From contig JAKJXP020000007.1 of the NCBI GenBank assembly GCA_022225965.2, positions 1 to 64,000 of the forward strand: a stretch of 64,000 nucleotides of DNA. Reading direction: 5' to 3'. The translations under genes were made by a program, and so were the position numbers. The stretch is from Diatrype stigma (taxonomy: Eukaryota > Ascomycota > Sordariomycetes > Xylariales > Diatrypaceae). Of the stretch, positions 44,177-55,805 are shown one piece after another; positions within the stretch are counted from its first letter, which is position 1, and the number at the start of each line of letters is the position of its first letter. The notes under the pieces were generated by a model. It was not told where the DNA came from. It worked only from the letters and a program-made list of their open reading frames with translations, and did no database searches.

Positions 44177-47100
44177 ATGTCAGAGACCACACGCAATATC
44201 TCTAGCCCGGCGGCCGGAAAGGCTACCGAGCAGATCACCAGTCCGAGGCAAACCCCACGAACGCCACAGAGGAAGCAGACCGAGGAGCAAAACGCCGCCG
44301 CGAGCGTCCCCCGTACTGCCGATCGCACATGGCCGCGCTCCCTCGCAAGTGACGGCGGCGGCGACGGCGAGTCGCAATATGACGACGACAATGAAAACAG
44401 CAACAACCACGACGACGACAACGGCGAGGGCGAGATGGTCCCCGCGGCAGGACGTATCAACGAGCACGGAGAGGTCATTGACGACGACGGGACCCCTATC
44501 GGTCGAGTAACCACCGGCGACGCCAAGAAGCTCGCCGGCTACATCGTCACGCAGGAGGGCGACGTGCTGGACGAGGACGGCGGAGTCGTCGGACAGGCCG
44601 AGCCCCTCGAGGACGTCGCCTCGGAGCTCAACTACACCACCACGAAGGAAGATAGCGGTGGCGGCGGCGGCGACGGCCTCGGAGATTCCGGCCAAGAGAC
44701 GAAGAAAAAGGGGGAGGAGGTGAAGGAGGAGCAACCGCAGCAGAGCCGCGGGCTCGGAGGAACCCTGGAAGGTGTCGGCAAGCCCGTCAAGACCGTGCTG
44801 AGCGGCGTCACGGGCGCCGCTGGCAACACGGCCAAGGGGGCTACGGACGCCGTTGGCGACGCTGCGAAGGGCGCTAGCGGGACTGGACCCGCGAGCAGCA
44901 GCAAGGCGGCCGAGTCTGAAGATGGTGCCGCTACGAATGACGATGATGAAGAAGCTGGTGACAAGAATGCCGTAAAGGGCGTCACGGACACCGCCGGGGA
45001 TGCGGCCGAAGGCGCAGCAGACACTGTTGACGACGTGGCGCAGGGTGCTGCCGAAACCGGAACCGGAACTGCAACCAGCAATAGGGAGGCCGGATCTGAT
45101 AATGGTACCGCCGCGGACAACGACGACGAAGCTGATGGCGATGTCGTCAAGGGCGTCACGGACACCGCCGGAGACGCGGCCGAAGGCGCGGCCGATACTG
45201 TTGACGATGCGGCGCAGGGCGCTACAGGCACCGTTGAGGACGCTTCCGGTGATGTTCAGGAGAAGGCCGACGATACCACAAGTCAAGTTGAAGGCCAACC
45301 CGAGGACGTCACTAGTCAAGTGCAAGACAATGTCGGCGATGCTACTAGCCAAATGGAAGGTCACGCCGAAGATGCACCTAGTCAAGTTCAAGACAAAGCC
45401 GATGATACTCCCAGCCAAGTCCAAGACCAGGTCGATGGTGCTCCAAGTCAGGCTCAAGAACAAGTTGAAGGCGTCAAAAGCACTGCAGAAGATGCCGCCA
45501 GTGGGGTGCAAGACACTGCCGGCGAGGAGCCACCGATCGACCTACAAGACAACGCAGGAGAAGCACAAAGCCAGCTTGGCTCTCAGTTAGGCTCTCAGGC
45601 CGAGGGTTTGGCTGAACAAGCACCAGATCCCATTGACGCCATCCCATCGCTCCCCCCCTCAGTAGCCAACAAAGTTCTCGCGCTTTTCGAGGGACCTTTC
45701 ATGATCGCCGACGGCGGTAAGGTAACCGACAAAGACGGCAAGATCGTCGGCCAGTTGGCCGAAGGATCCGACATCCAAGACCTAGTCGGCAAAGAAGTAA
45801 GAGGCATAGATGGTGAGGGCAACCTACTCGACCAGGACGATAATATCCTGGGTAAGGTCGACATTGCACCGGAAGGCACAGTTGTCGAGCAAATAAAGGA
45901 GAAGGTGCCCGAAGCGGCCGAGCGACTCGAGGCGCTCGAAAAAGCCCGACAGGACACCGGCATTAAGATCCCTTCGTTTGCTCCATCGGTGGCCGACAAG
46001 GTCATCGCAATGTACGAGGGTCCATTCAATATCGCCGAAGACGGCCAGGTTACCGACCAGAACGGCAAGATTCTGGGCAAGCTTGCCGAGGGCCAGGATT
46101 ACGAGCATCTAATCGGCAAGGACATTAAAGGTATCGATGGCGAGGGCAACCTCCTAGGAGACAACGAGACCGTCCTAGGCAAGGTCACCCTCAAGCCCGA
46201 GGGAACCATCGTCGAGCGCATTAAGGAAGAAGTCCCCGAGGCTGGCGAGCGCCTCGATGCCATTAAGGAAGCCAAGGCGCTGGAAGAGGAACGCGAGTTG
46301 CCGAACGTCTCCATCCTAGAGGGCCTGAAGATTAACAAGGCCGGTAATGTTGTCGACGAGAACGGCAACCCACTAGGCAAAGTCAAGAGCGGCGATCTTA
46401 AGAAGCTCGCCGGCAAGACCCCAGACAAGAACGGGAAAGTATGGGATAACCAGGGCAACGTCATCGGCGAGGTCGAGGTGCTACCTGAAGCCGTCAAGAA
46501 CGAAGCGGCGCCATTCGAGGACTTGCCCGATGCCACCGTCGATAAATACGGGAAAGTCATCTTCGACGGCCGCCAGGTCGGCGTCGTGGTCGGCGACGAT
46601 TTCCAGAACCTCGTCGGCAAGAAGGTCGATGCTGATGGTGACATCCTCGACAAGAACGGCAATGTTGTCGGGAAAGCTGAACGCCAGGAGGCTGAGGAGC
46701 CTGTTGGGCCCGAGGAGGAAAAGACCGACTACTCATCGCTGCGCGACAAGAAAGTCAACAAGCTCGGCAATGTCGTTGACGACAAGGGCCAGGTCTGGGG
46801 CCACGTCGTCCAGGGCATTCTTAAGAACCTGATCGGCAAGAAGGTCGGCGACAACGGCGAGATCTTCAACGACGCCGGAAAGGTGATCGGCAAGGCCGAG
46901 CCGGTGCCGGAGAGCGAGCGTCTGGAGACGCGGGAGCCGGCGCCGTTCGAAGACTTCGAGGGCGCGGTAGTGGCCGACGATGGGAAAGTCATGTACGACG
47001 AGCAGCAGGTCGGCATCGTGGTCGAGGGCGACGCCAAGAAGCTCAAGGGCAAGAAGGTTGACCCCGACGGCGACATCCTGGATCGCGCGGGTAACCTGCT

Positions 47101-48587
47101 AGGGCGGGCCGAGCGATGGGAGGCGCCCGAGGCGGAGCCCGAGCCCGAGATCGATAACTCGGCGCTCGCTGGCAAGCGCGTCAACAAGGCGGGCAACGTG
47201 GTCGACAAGCACGGCGACATCTACGGACGCGTGGTCGAGGGCGAGCTGTCGCGCCTCGTCGGCAAAATGTGCGACAAGCAGGGCTGCATCCGCAATGAGG
47301 GGGGCGACGTCATCGGGCGGGCGCAGGTGATCCCCGAGGCGGAGCGCGAGGGCCTCAAGGAAGGCCCCTTCTCCGAGCTGCAGGGATGCACCGTCACCAA
47401 GGAGGGCAAAGTCGTGACGCCCGGTGGGGATGTCGTAGGCCGACTGGTGGCGGGCGACCCTAAGGTGCTCGTTGGCCGCCCGGTCGACGACGATGGCGAT
47501 GTCGTCGACAAGAACGGCAACACGCTCGGCCACGCGGAGCGCTGGGAGGAACCCGAGGAGGAGAAGGACGTCAGCCCTATGCACGGGCGCCGCGTCAACA
47601 AGCAGGGCGACGTCGTGGACGAGAACGGCGACGTCATGGGCAAGCTGACCACGGGCGACCTCGGCCAGTGCATCGGCAAGAAGATCGACGAGGACGGCGA
47701 CGTCGTCGACGGCAAGGGCAACAAGCTCGGCCACTGCTCGCTGCTCGCCGAGATCCCGGAGCCGGAGCCGGAACCGGAACCGGAACCTGAGCCTACGGAG
47801 ACGGAGGAGGAGAGGGCGGCGCGCCTGCAGCTCGAACAGGACCGCAAGATCGCTGGCCAGATCGGGTCGTGCATTGAGCAGTCGCTGGACAAGATCAAGC
47901 CGATCTTGAAGATGATCACTACTGTAAGTTAGACACTTATCCCCTGTTTGCAGATGACCCAGCATATCTATTTATCTTCCTAACTATCCATCTGTCTGTC
48001 TATATCATGATTACTAACAATGGCACCACCAGAAAATTGAATCCGAGGAGCGCAAGCCCGAGGACGAGCGCGACGAGGAGCAGCTGGTCAAGGAGGTGAG
48101 GCCGCTGATCGAGGAGGGCGGCAAGATCCTGACGGAGGCGAACGGGGTGATCCGGGGGCTGGACCCGGACGGGCGGATCTCGGCCAACGCCAAGCACAAG
48201 ACGGCGGCGCGGGAGGCGAGCCCGGAGGAGTACCGGCTGGCGGAGCTGCTCAAGGAGCTGACGGGCCACGTGACGGAGACGATCGAGAACGCCAAGCGCA
48301 AGCTCGAGGACATGCCGCGCGCCAAGAAGGAGATCAACCCGCTCTGGGGCCTGCTGGCCGAGCCGCTCTTCCAGATCCTCGCCGCCGTCGGCCTGCTGCT
48401 CAGCGGCGTGCTCGGCCTCGTCGGCAAGCTGCTCAACGGTCTTGGCCTCGGCGGCCTCGTCAACAACCTCCTCGGCGGCCTGGGCTTGAACAAGGTCCTC
48501 GAGGGCCTCGGGCTCGGCAAGATCCTCGGCGGGGGAGGCGGCGACAAGAAGAAGAAGTCCGGTGGCGGCTTGCTGGGTATCTTCTAA
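44177..48587 (+). CDS. Large LEA-like protein: ten DUF3659 units and a C-terminal DUF6987-type domain (1,433 aa)
   Basis: Exons 44177-47923 and 48033-48587, with a 109-bp intron (GTAAGT, ACTAAC branch, ACCAG). The start at 44177 has the context GCCGCCATGT; the frame is open 47 codons further upstream. After a short disordered start and one DUF3659 unit (INEHGEVIDDDGTPIGR) comes a hydrophilic helical region with LEA-like repeats (GDAAEGAADTVDDVAQGAA, twice) and SQVQDQVDGAPSQ-type repeats. Nine more DUF3659 units follow up to residue about 1,195. The C-terminal domain (CIEQSLDKIKPILKMITTKI, LVKEVRPLIEEGGKILTEAN) is helical and ends in a hydrophobic Gly/Leu zipper (LGLVGKLLNGLGLGGLVNN). This matches the DUF6987 tail of known fungal LEA proteins. 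Likely a dehydration- or spore-related protectant, possibly membrane-associated through the tail; not proven. Confidence 0.87.
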
Positions 48588-49450
48588 GCACCTCGAGACT
48601 TTCGTCTCCTTGTAATACACCACGTCTTCTACAGTAATGAGTAATGAGGCGGTAGGTTTCAGTGGCGGTAATATTTGGCCATATCAGCTGAAGGGTTTAG
48701 GTCTATTCACGATTTACGAACATGACACTCTGTAATTGATTCCTCTTGTTGGGGTTTATTTCTGGTTGGCTCAAAAGTGACTTTCCCCTGTGTGAATATT
48801 TTTTGATAGCGAAATCATGTATTCACAGTATTGAGCGGATGTTCCCCCCAAGTGTATGCCTAAGTATATGCAACTCTGAGGCCATGTAGGAATTCGTACA
48901 TACCTAGCTTCAAGCTACCGTGAACGTCAATTTACTTGCTGTCAGTACACACGTATTCATCGCCATCGTGTCAGGACACTGTATAGGTAGTCTGGCTGCG
49001 ATTGCCACTCTAATATCAACTAGCTACCTCAAATGGGCGTCAACTACAACTCGTGAACTACTCCCCGGTAGTGACTACCTCCCAACTATGGCTATATCAC
49101 AGGCACATGAATTGCCTTCTTCTGGCCTCGCGTCTCCCCAAACTGATGATGGTGAATGAACGACTAATAACGTCATACATGACGTATCGGCTGCGATAAG
49201 GGGGGTAGACAACTGAGTGTAGCCAGTTACCAATGCCACATGCTCCGATGTCCTACTCGACCTGTCTCCCGGGATTGGTGTATAGCTAGTGGCGTCTTCC
49301 CTCCTTGGAGGAGAGCTTATGATGTACCACCTCATGACCTTGTATAATACCTACTATAAACCTACTACAGCCTAGAACTGAAGTCAATCGTTTACCTCAT
49401 TTCGTAATCGTATATCAATCAAGGAACTAGTATCAACCAACCTACTAGTA
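48588..49450. other. Intergenic, tandem genes
   Basis: 863 bp of moderately AT-rich DNA between the large LEA-like gene and the hydrolase gene. I see no gene, RNA or repeat. Confidence 0.5.
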
Positions 49451-51448
49451 ATGGCGCGGACGTTGCTGCTATGCTTCATTCATGGGTTCAAGGTTAGTCC
49501 AGAAACTAGGCACTTTGATGATGGTTGAAGAAGAGCCTATTGACGTATCATAGGGAAGCGACGACACATTCCGGGATTTCCCGAATGATCTGAAGACGCA
49601 AGTTGCCAATAGTCTTCCTTATCAGAATGTGGAATCAATTGTATATCCCAAGTATGAGACCAAGGGGGAATTAGGACGGTGTTCGGAAGCTTTCTTGTCT
49701 TGGTAAGAACTCAATGAACGATTAACTATTGGGAACTATCGTCGCTAACTTTCTTAGGCTCAAGGAGAAAGTTATGGACATCAGGAAGACACATAGTGAG
49801 AATGCTTGGCCACCTCATGATAGAGATGTTGGTGTCATCCTTGTTGCACACTCCATGGGGTTGGTTCATCTTTCCAAGGTCGCGATCCAATGGACACTAA
49901 TCACGTGGAAATAGGGGTTTTGTCGCAGTTGACACCCTGTTTCTCGCTCTGAATGAGAGATTTTCAGATGGACACGAAACATTGCCGATATTCCCGTTCA
50001 TTCAGGGCATTCTAACCTTCGACACACCCTTCAACGGGTTAGCGAGGTCTATGTTCGTCTATGGTGCCTTCTCAAACTACCAGAAAGTTAGTGGCGTCTT
50101 CAATGCCATGACAGCTCTATCAGCCGCACCAGTTGCTTTTAGGAGATCGGCTTTCACAAGATCAGCTACCTCCACGCCGTCACGACCTTCGTCAAGCCCT
50201 GCTTGGAAGGCATGGCAACTCGTTGCTGTGCGGACTGGGACTGTTGGTGCCATAGCCGCAGGTGGTGTGGCTGCATACGTCCATCGGCAGGCGATCATCG
50301 AAGGGCTAAAGGGCATCCGAAACCTCAATAAGCAATCTGTTAAAGAGGGATACTACCAGAGTATGGACACTCTCAGTCAAGGCCTTGCTTATATCAACCG
50401 AGGGAACGTCGGGAGATCCTTCGAGTATCTGTCCGATCATTTCACATTCGTTGGTGCTCTGATGAAACAACAAGAGCTTAGCCGAAGACTCGAGCGAATA
50501 GCCAGTCTCAAAGGAGTAGGGTTCCATGACTTTTTCGTGTCCCTGGGTGAGAATGGCATGTGGAGTGGAGGGTACTTCGTCCCCGAGAGGACCTTTTGCG
50601 CGATACCCGAAAAAGACCATGCGGCCTACAACCTTTTTTCCAGACAAGTGGTGAAGAAGGTTGAAGACGAGGTGCAGGCGCATGTGAGCATGTTCAAACC
50701 GGCGAAGAATGAGAACTACCAGCGCATGGTAGGAGAGGCGAGTACTTTGGTGGTCAGATGGTTCAATGATGACTCTGAACTGTTCGACGACCCGAAATTC
50801 ACCGCCACGCCGCCAGTCCCGGAACCCGTGGATCAACTTATAGATACCACAGAGGACGGTCAGGAGGTACCAAAAGGCGAAATGGCTTCGGATGAATCAG
50901 GCGCAGCAGATGAAGACACTGAGGAAGCGACCCAGGAGGGCCAGGACGATAAGGAGCTGCCTGACGAGTCGCCACTCGATATCACAGCAGCAGCATCCCT
51001 TGTGCCTCTGCCAGACGATGACGAGACAGCCCCACAGATTAACGATGTGAAGGAAACTCCGAAGACAACGTATATGCGCCACCTCATGCGAATTGCTCAG
51101 GATACAGGGACAAATATCCAGTCTTACGTACCCTCCAAGTTACCCGAGCTGCCCCAGATCCCACAGGTTCCCTCGGGGTCTAGTCTCAAAGCTTATATCC
51201 CAAGACAAATGCCTCAGATGCCGAGTATGCCCACTAGCCTATTCGGCAAGAAGCAGAGTACAGCCACTAGAGAGGATAACTCGACTGGATCCCAAGGAGA
51301 GCAACAAGCAACAGAGGAAGACCCGGAAGACGAGAAGGCCACTCCCACGCAGGATACGTTGCAACCTTCTACAGAGTCCACTACGGGATTGGGACTCCAC
51401 CAAGACTCGGAAACAAGGACCGAACCTGTTGTTACGACTGCCAAGTAA
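49451..51448 (+). CDS. Alpha/beta-hydrolase, DUF676/lipase-like (608 aa)
   Basis: Four exons: 49451-49492, 49554-49702, 49758-49859 and 49915-51448. Introns are 61, 55 and 55 bp, and all phases close. The N-terminus MARTLLLCFIHGFKGSDDTF carries the oxyanion HG motif. The nucleophile elbow is created by the third splice: VILVAHSMGG-FVAVDTLF (family GxSxG with Ala in place of the first Gly). GILTFDTPFNGLA is the conserved strand after the elbow in DUF676 serine hydrolases (yeast Rog1-like and PGAP1-like enzymes). A hydrophobic segment (VGAIAAGGVAAYV) lies at about residue 210. The C-terminal third is disordered and acidic. Substrate and site are unknown; lipid or acyl ester hydrolysis is the family norm. 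The very short first exon is easily missed. Confidence 0.85.
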
Positions 51449-51995
51449 GAGGTCAACCTGCTCCGGTCTTTATGTCACCTGCGTACAACGATGGTATTAG
51501 GATAGGAGTACACAATTAAGGTTTGACTCGGTTACATAAGCAGGTTTATAACGGTGATGTGGACTTTCGTAATTACTTCCGTGCTCCCGTAACCTAAATA
51601 GCACGACTTCACACACGTCGTGAGTTTGGTGGCTTCAATATAATTTGAGGATTTAGAAGCTTTCCGTAAAACTGGTCAAAATGGCATTCTTGCTTTTTAC
51701 TACTGGAATCAATCTTGCACTTGGAGGCGGAATTCCAAAGTTACTGTTTGTGTCTATACTACTTATACACCTGATAGCACAGGTAGTCTGTATAACCTCA
51801 AGGCACTTTTCCGTTGTATTCCCTGCTTTTATGGTCGTGATTCCCACACCCTCCCCCCTTTTCGGCTTGCAACCCACATTTTTTCGGTTGCAAGAATGAA
51901 CGCGCCACAATCAAACACCAGCTTATAAACTCCCCTTCATAGTTTAACATCGTTATCTACCAGCAATCAATTAGCGGGTCCTCCCGCTCAACTAC

Positions 51996-52457
51996 ATGGC
52001 GAGTGATCGGGAAAGGGGCCCAGAAGAAATATTGACGGAATCGGATCGGGTAGGTTTTCCAGGTAAGTCGTACAATCGTTGTTCGTGATGCCAATTAATA
52101 CGCCCACCATGCGTTCTGGAAGATACCAAGTGATCGCCGATCAAGGCAGTAGGCACCTACCCTTGACTTGTACATCTGTGACTCTTCCCGATATGGCAAG
52201 AGTATGAAAGAACGGGATTTCGAATCTATGACAAGGTCGAACGAATTCCGAAAGAATTCGAAGACTTTACCATTGACTGGATCTTCTACCTACCTGGTAT
52301 ACACCCAGACACCCTAACACCCGACACCATTATCAAGTCGCATCGTCGTTGGTTGAAGTTAGGAGCCCTCCGGGTTCCCTCCTACAATTGCGACCCCAGC
52401 TTGCGATTGGCTGTTTATAGCCAGTCAATTCCCGTTACGACGTCGCTAGCGCCGTAG
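51996..52457 (+). CDS. Candidate small two-exon gene (107 aa), weak
   Basis: An ATG at 51996 opens a hydrophilic frame (MASDRERGPEEILTESDRVG) that meets a good donor GTAAGT at 52063. An acceptor CAAG at 52200 joins it, in phase, to an 85-codon open stretch reading YERTGFRIYDKVERIPKEF and DFTIDWIFYLPGIHPDT, which ends at 52457. The second part has protein-like composition. I do not recognise the family. The intron would be 138 bp with no strong branch site. It could equally be a remnant of a broken gene. Confidence 0.3.
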
Positions 52458-53856
52458 GTTGTAGTTCACCAGGTTCGGAGACTGCACTGCCATTAAGGTA
52501 CCCAGTTCCTGTATGTTAGTTCCCACTGCAGTAAGTAGTGGGTATAAGTTAGTGAACCCCTCAGCCCCTCGGCCCCCTGTAGCTCGCAATGCGACAGCGC
52601 TTCTGATGTAAAGGCGTGTGCGAACTGGAAGCCAATCCATTGATGTTCCTGGGATTCGACCATGAGAGTTTATATGAATCTTTTGAAAAAGGAAGAAATA
52701 AGCACCCAGATAGCCAGATCGGTTTCCATGCATCGTGCGTCTTTTCGCGATGCATTGAGTCATTTTATGTCTATGCCGATATGGTGCATGAGATAGACAT
52801 AAGATAGATGACGCAAAGGATCGCGTCACCAGCAGTGCCTCGTACTCACCGGCCCAGAGACAATTTGTTGTTCAACAAATCCGAAGGCTGTGCTTCAGTC
52901 TGCAGAAAGCAGGCTCAGATGAATGAATGGCTTGTGGGAACATTTAAACTGTTCCGTCCATTTTTAGAGGGCCATGTTGTCCCATTTATTCATTTCATGG
53001 TCCTATTATCGGATTGAATCGGACTCTCCGCGACTTGTTCTAGACGGATCGGCTGCAAAGTGGAAATACACAGACCCCTGTAACATTGGACCATCAAAGT
53101 CACGAGTAGGGGGTGGCACGATCGCCGTACGTTTCCGAGACGATTCCCACTTTAGTTGGTACCGGATGAGACAGAGAACGAGACTTTGTCCGTCCCTCCT
53201 CATCATGATGGAGCAAGATAGTCTTTCCGTATATTCAAGGGCTTCAACTTCTTCTGCTCAGATACTTGTGCATGCCCCCTCATCATGAACCGTCTTTACC
53301 TCCAATTGTAAATTATAGTCGACACTTAAAATGTAATAAGCAGCGGTAGTGGAGACGTGCGTATATCCCGGCCCCGCCCCCGGATTTCCAAGGGGGCATC
53401 CCCAGATTTTGACGCAGGGCTATCCCTATTGCAGTAAGTATGATGTGACGATGGTGAGCTCCGGATCTGTTGGAGAACGATGATGAGCTCAGTAGCTACT
53501 GCCACGACTGCCCAGAGCTACCAGTCACGCGATGGGGGGCACCACCATCATAAGGTGAGGCCGCCTAATACGCCGCATGTATCTACCCCGCCCGCAAGAC
53601 GAAACTATAATCAAGGGAACTGCACTGCCTGAACTGCATGTGTGCATCAGCTGGTCGCCGATCCAGGTTCTGCCCTCCGATTCTGCCTTCCCATTCGGCC
53701 CCCCAGGGGAAAACCCCTCTTTCTCGTCCTCTTTAAGAACTGGTTGTTCCTACTCCCTCTTCTCTTCTGCTCTCTTAAATACTCCTTATCCCACGATCTT
53801 GCATCAGGATACAAGCAACCACTCATCAACGCACTACCAACAACCTACTCACCAAG

Positions 53857-53947
53857 GTGAATATTATCTTTAGAGCCTGTGGAGTCGCTCTCTTGGACTC
53901 AGATTGGGTCTTCACACGACATCAGTATCAACTAGCTAACAAGATAG
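53857..53947 (+). other. Probable intron in the 5' leader of the RVDSG-repeat gene
   Basis: CCAAG|GTGAAT at 53857 and GCTAACAAGATAG ending at 53947 form a donor, a GCTAAC branch site and an acceptor, 68 bp before the start codon. A TATA-like TTAAATAC sits upstream near 53,775. This would give a spliced 5' untranslated region. Confidence 0.4.
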
Positions 53948-54015
53948 CTCCCTATAGCTCAACAGCCACCCCTTTCAATCCAATCTTCACCTTCCACAAA
54001 CCCCTCAATTCCACC

Positions 54016-55003
54016 ATGTCAGAACCAATAAGAAACTCCGCCGTCGACGCCATCTCCCCCGCCGCTCGGGTCGACTCTGGCATCGATGTTGGCGACGAGC
54101 CATTGCCCTTGCCCAGCCATGTCGAGACCATCTCGCCCGCAGCTAGGGTCGACTCAGGTATCGACACCGGCGACGAGCCTGTGCCGCCTAATCAATCCGA
54201 GACCATTGAGCCCGCCGCTAGGGTCGATTCTGGCGTTGACGTCCTCGAGCCCTTGGTCAGGGTCGACTCTGCCGTTCAAGGCCTCTCGTCATCACCACCC
54301 AAGGAGAAGGTGGACAAGGCCTCCTCACGACGGAAGAGCTCCATGGTTGCTGGAGTTGCAGGCATCAAAGATCTGGGTAAGTTTTCTTAATTGCATATTT
54401 CATCCACGACTTCGAATCATATCTAATTGTCGTTGTATGATAGCGGAGAGCAAGACACCGATAACAGTGGCAAGTGAGACGCAGGGAACCGGATGGTAAG
54501 AAACCTCTATGGAGCAGTCCTGCAATGTGACTTGTCCGGTCCACCCAAACTTACATGAGTAAAACAGGAAGATAAACAAATCCTCGTCAACCGTCGAGGA
54601 CAAAGACATACTCAAGAAGCTCTTGGTCACACCGGCCGTCAGAGCGATTGAGCTACATTTCTTCACCGGAGTTGTCGTCACGGCACGAAACAGAACGGGC
54701 GTCACAATCAAGGACGCATTGGATGCTATCCATAGCAAAAACAAGAAGAGGGTAAGTCCCTTTTACGAGCACTGACTAAGTCCCGTCTCAGGTTGACGAC
54801 AATTTGCTGACAAGATATAACAGAGTGATGAAGACCTTCCCGAACCGTACCTGAAAGGCTTTGAATGGGTCCCTGCTGACCCCGATCTTCCGGAATCAGA
54901 AAAGGAGGCCAATTGGGATCGGCTATATATACACCTGTCGGATCATAGCACTGCGAAGTTCACGGCTGGCGGCAAGAAGAAGAACAAGAAGGCGGCCGAC
55001 TAA
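54016..55003 (+). CDS. RVDSG-repeat protein with conserved C-terminal domain, function unknown (258 aa)
   Basis: Four exons: 54016-54376, 54444-54495, 54568-54751 and 54824-55003. Introns are 67, 72 and 72 bp, and all phases close. The N-terminal 90 residues carry four imperfect repeats: ISPAARVDSGIDVGDEP, ISPAARVDSGIDTGDEP, IEPAARVDSGVD and LVRVDSAVQ. They look like tandemly duplicated linear motifs. After a basic SSRRKSS patch, a compact domain spans residues about 150-245: ILKKLLVTPAVRAIELHFF, RNRTGVTIKDALDAIHSKNK, LKGFEWVPADPDLPE. The pattern PA-RAIEL-GVTIKDALDAIH is reminiscent of the fungal DUF6699 type, but I am not sure. The protein ends in a KKKNKKAAD basic tail. No enzyme motif. Confidence 0.75.
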
Positions 55004-55805
55004 GCTCTCCCATGACCTTCATACCCAGGCTAGTGTCCAATTGGCTTGGGAGATTGTATGAATTTGATAGTATTGCCTTGGGGAGTACCAGAAACGATGT
55101 CATGTACGAGTAACAATTAAGAACGATCGTAGTTATCGATAGGGGTGGCCTCATGGACAGTCTAATTGACTATGAATGTATGAACCTAATCCATTAGTCT
55201 AATGGTTACGTAAGGTTTTTGTCACACATTACCATAAGTAAATACCCAAGTAGCTTCATTCAATAATCATCTAGTGTCTTATGGAACACCACTAGCACTA
55301 GAACTATATCTGCTCCATTGTCTTCACGAAGCGCCCACGGGTTTGTGTCCATGAGCCTTTTTATCCAGCCACGAAGCCACGGATTGGGTATCCACGATTG
55401 GCCACCAACTTTCAGTCGTATACACTAGCAAACACGAAGTATAACGGTACGAACAGTGTTGAGGAATCTTATATCGAGAGATTTGTTGTTTGTGCAGCAC
55501 ATGGTAGGCTGATTCTGCAGTGACTTACACATGAACCCGGCTGACAAGTTGCATCTGTTCCTATCAGAACCATATCATACGGACGACCCCTTAGTGTGAT
55601 ATTACCATAATTCGTATAGTTGGAGCTATCGAGAGAGTTACCACAGGCGGCATAGACAGCTCCGGGGGTGATATAAATTCGGAAGCAGCTGGAAGATGCA
55701 TACGGATACCCAGAAATATAATAGTCTTGTATGATCCGTGAAAGCGCTAACTTGCTACATCACCGCTTCAGCGTAACCGTCAAGATAGATATTCCTCATC
55801 AAACG
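55004..55805. other. Intergenic, convergent 3' ends
   Basis: 802 bp, AT-rich, between the RVDSG-repeat gene (+) and the P450 gene (-). No gene is supported. A CACGAAGTATA sequence at about 55,433 is a near-match to the 9-mer motif. Confidence 0.5.

Larger units (their letters stand above)
51449..54015. other. Mostly gene-free 2.6-kb gap
   Basis: Apart from the weak candidate at 51996-52457, I see no gene. Open frames elsewhere (52,446-53,288, 53,577-53,873) have no recognisable features. The right end holds the promoter and spliced leader of the RVDSG-repeat gene. Confidence 0.5.

Noticed and set aside
51681..51899. Short hydrophobic frame downstream of the hydrolase gene
   Set aside because: It lies in AT-rich 3' sequence; hydrophobicity follows from T-rich codons.
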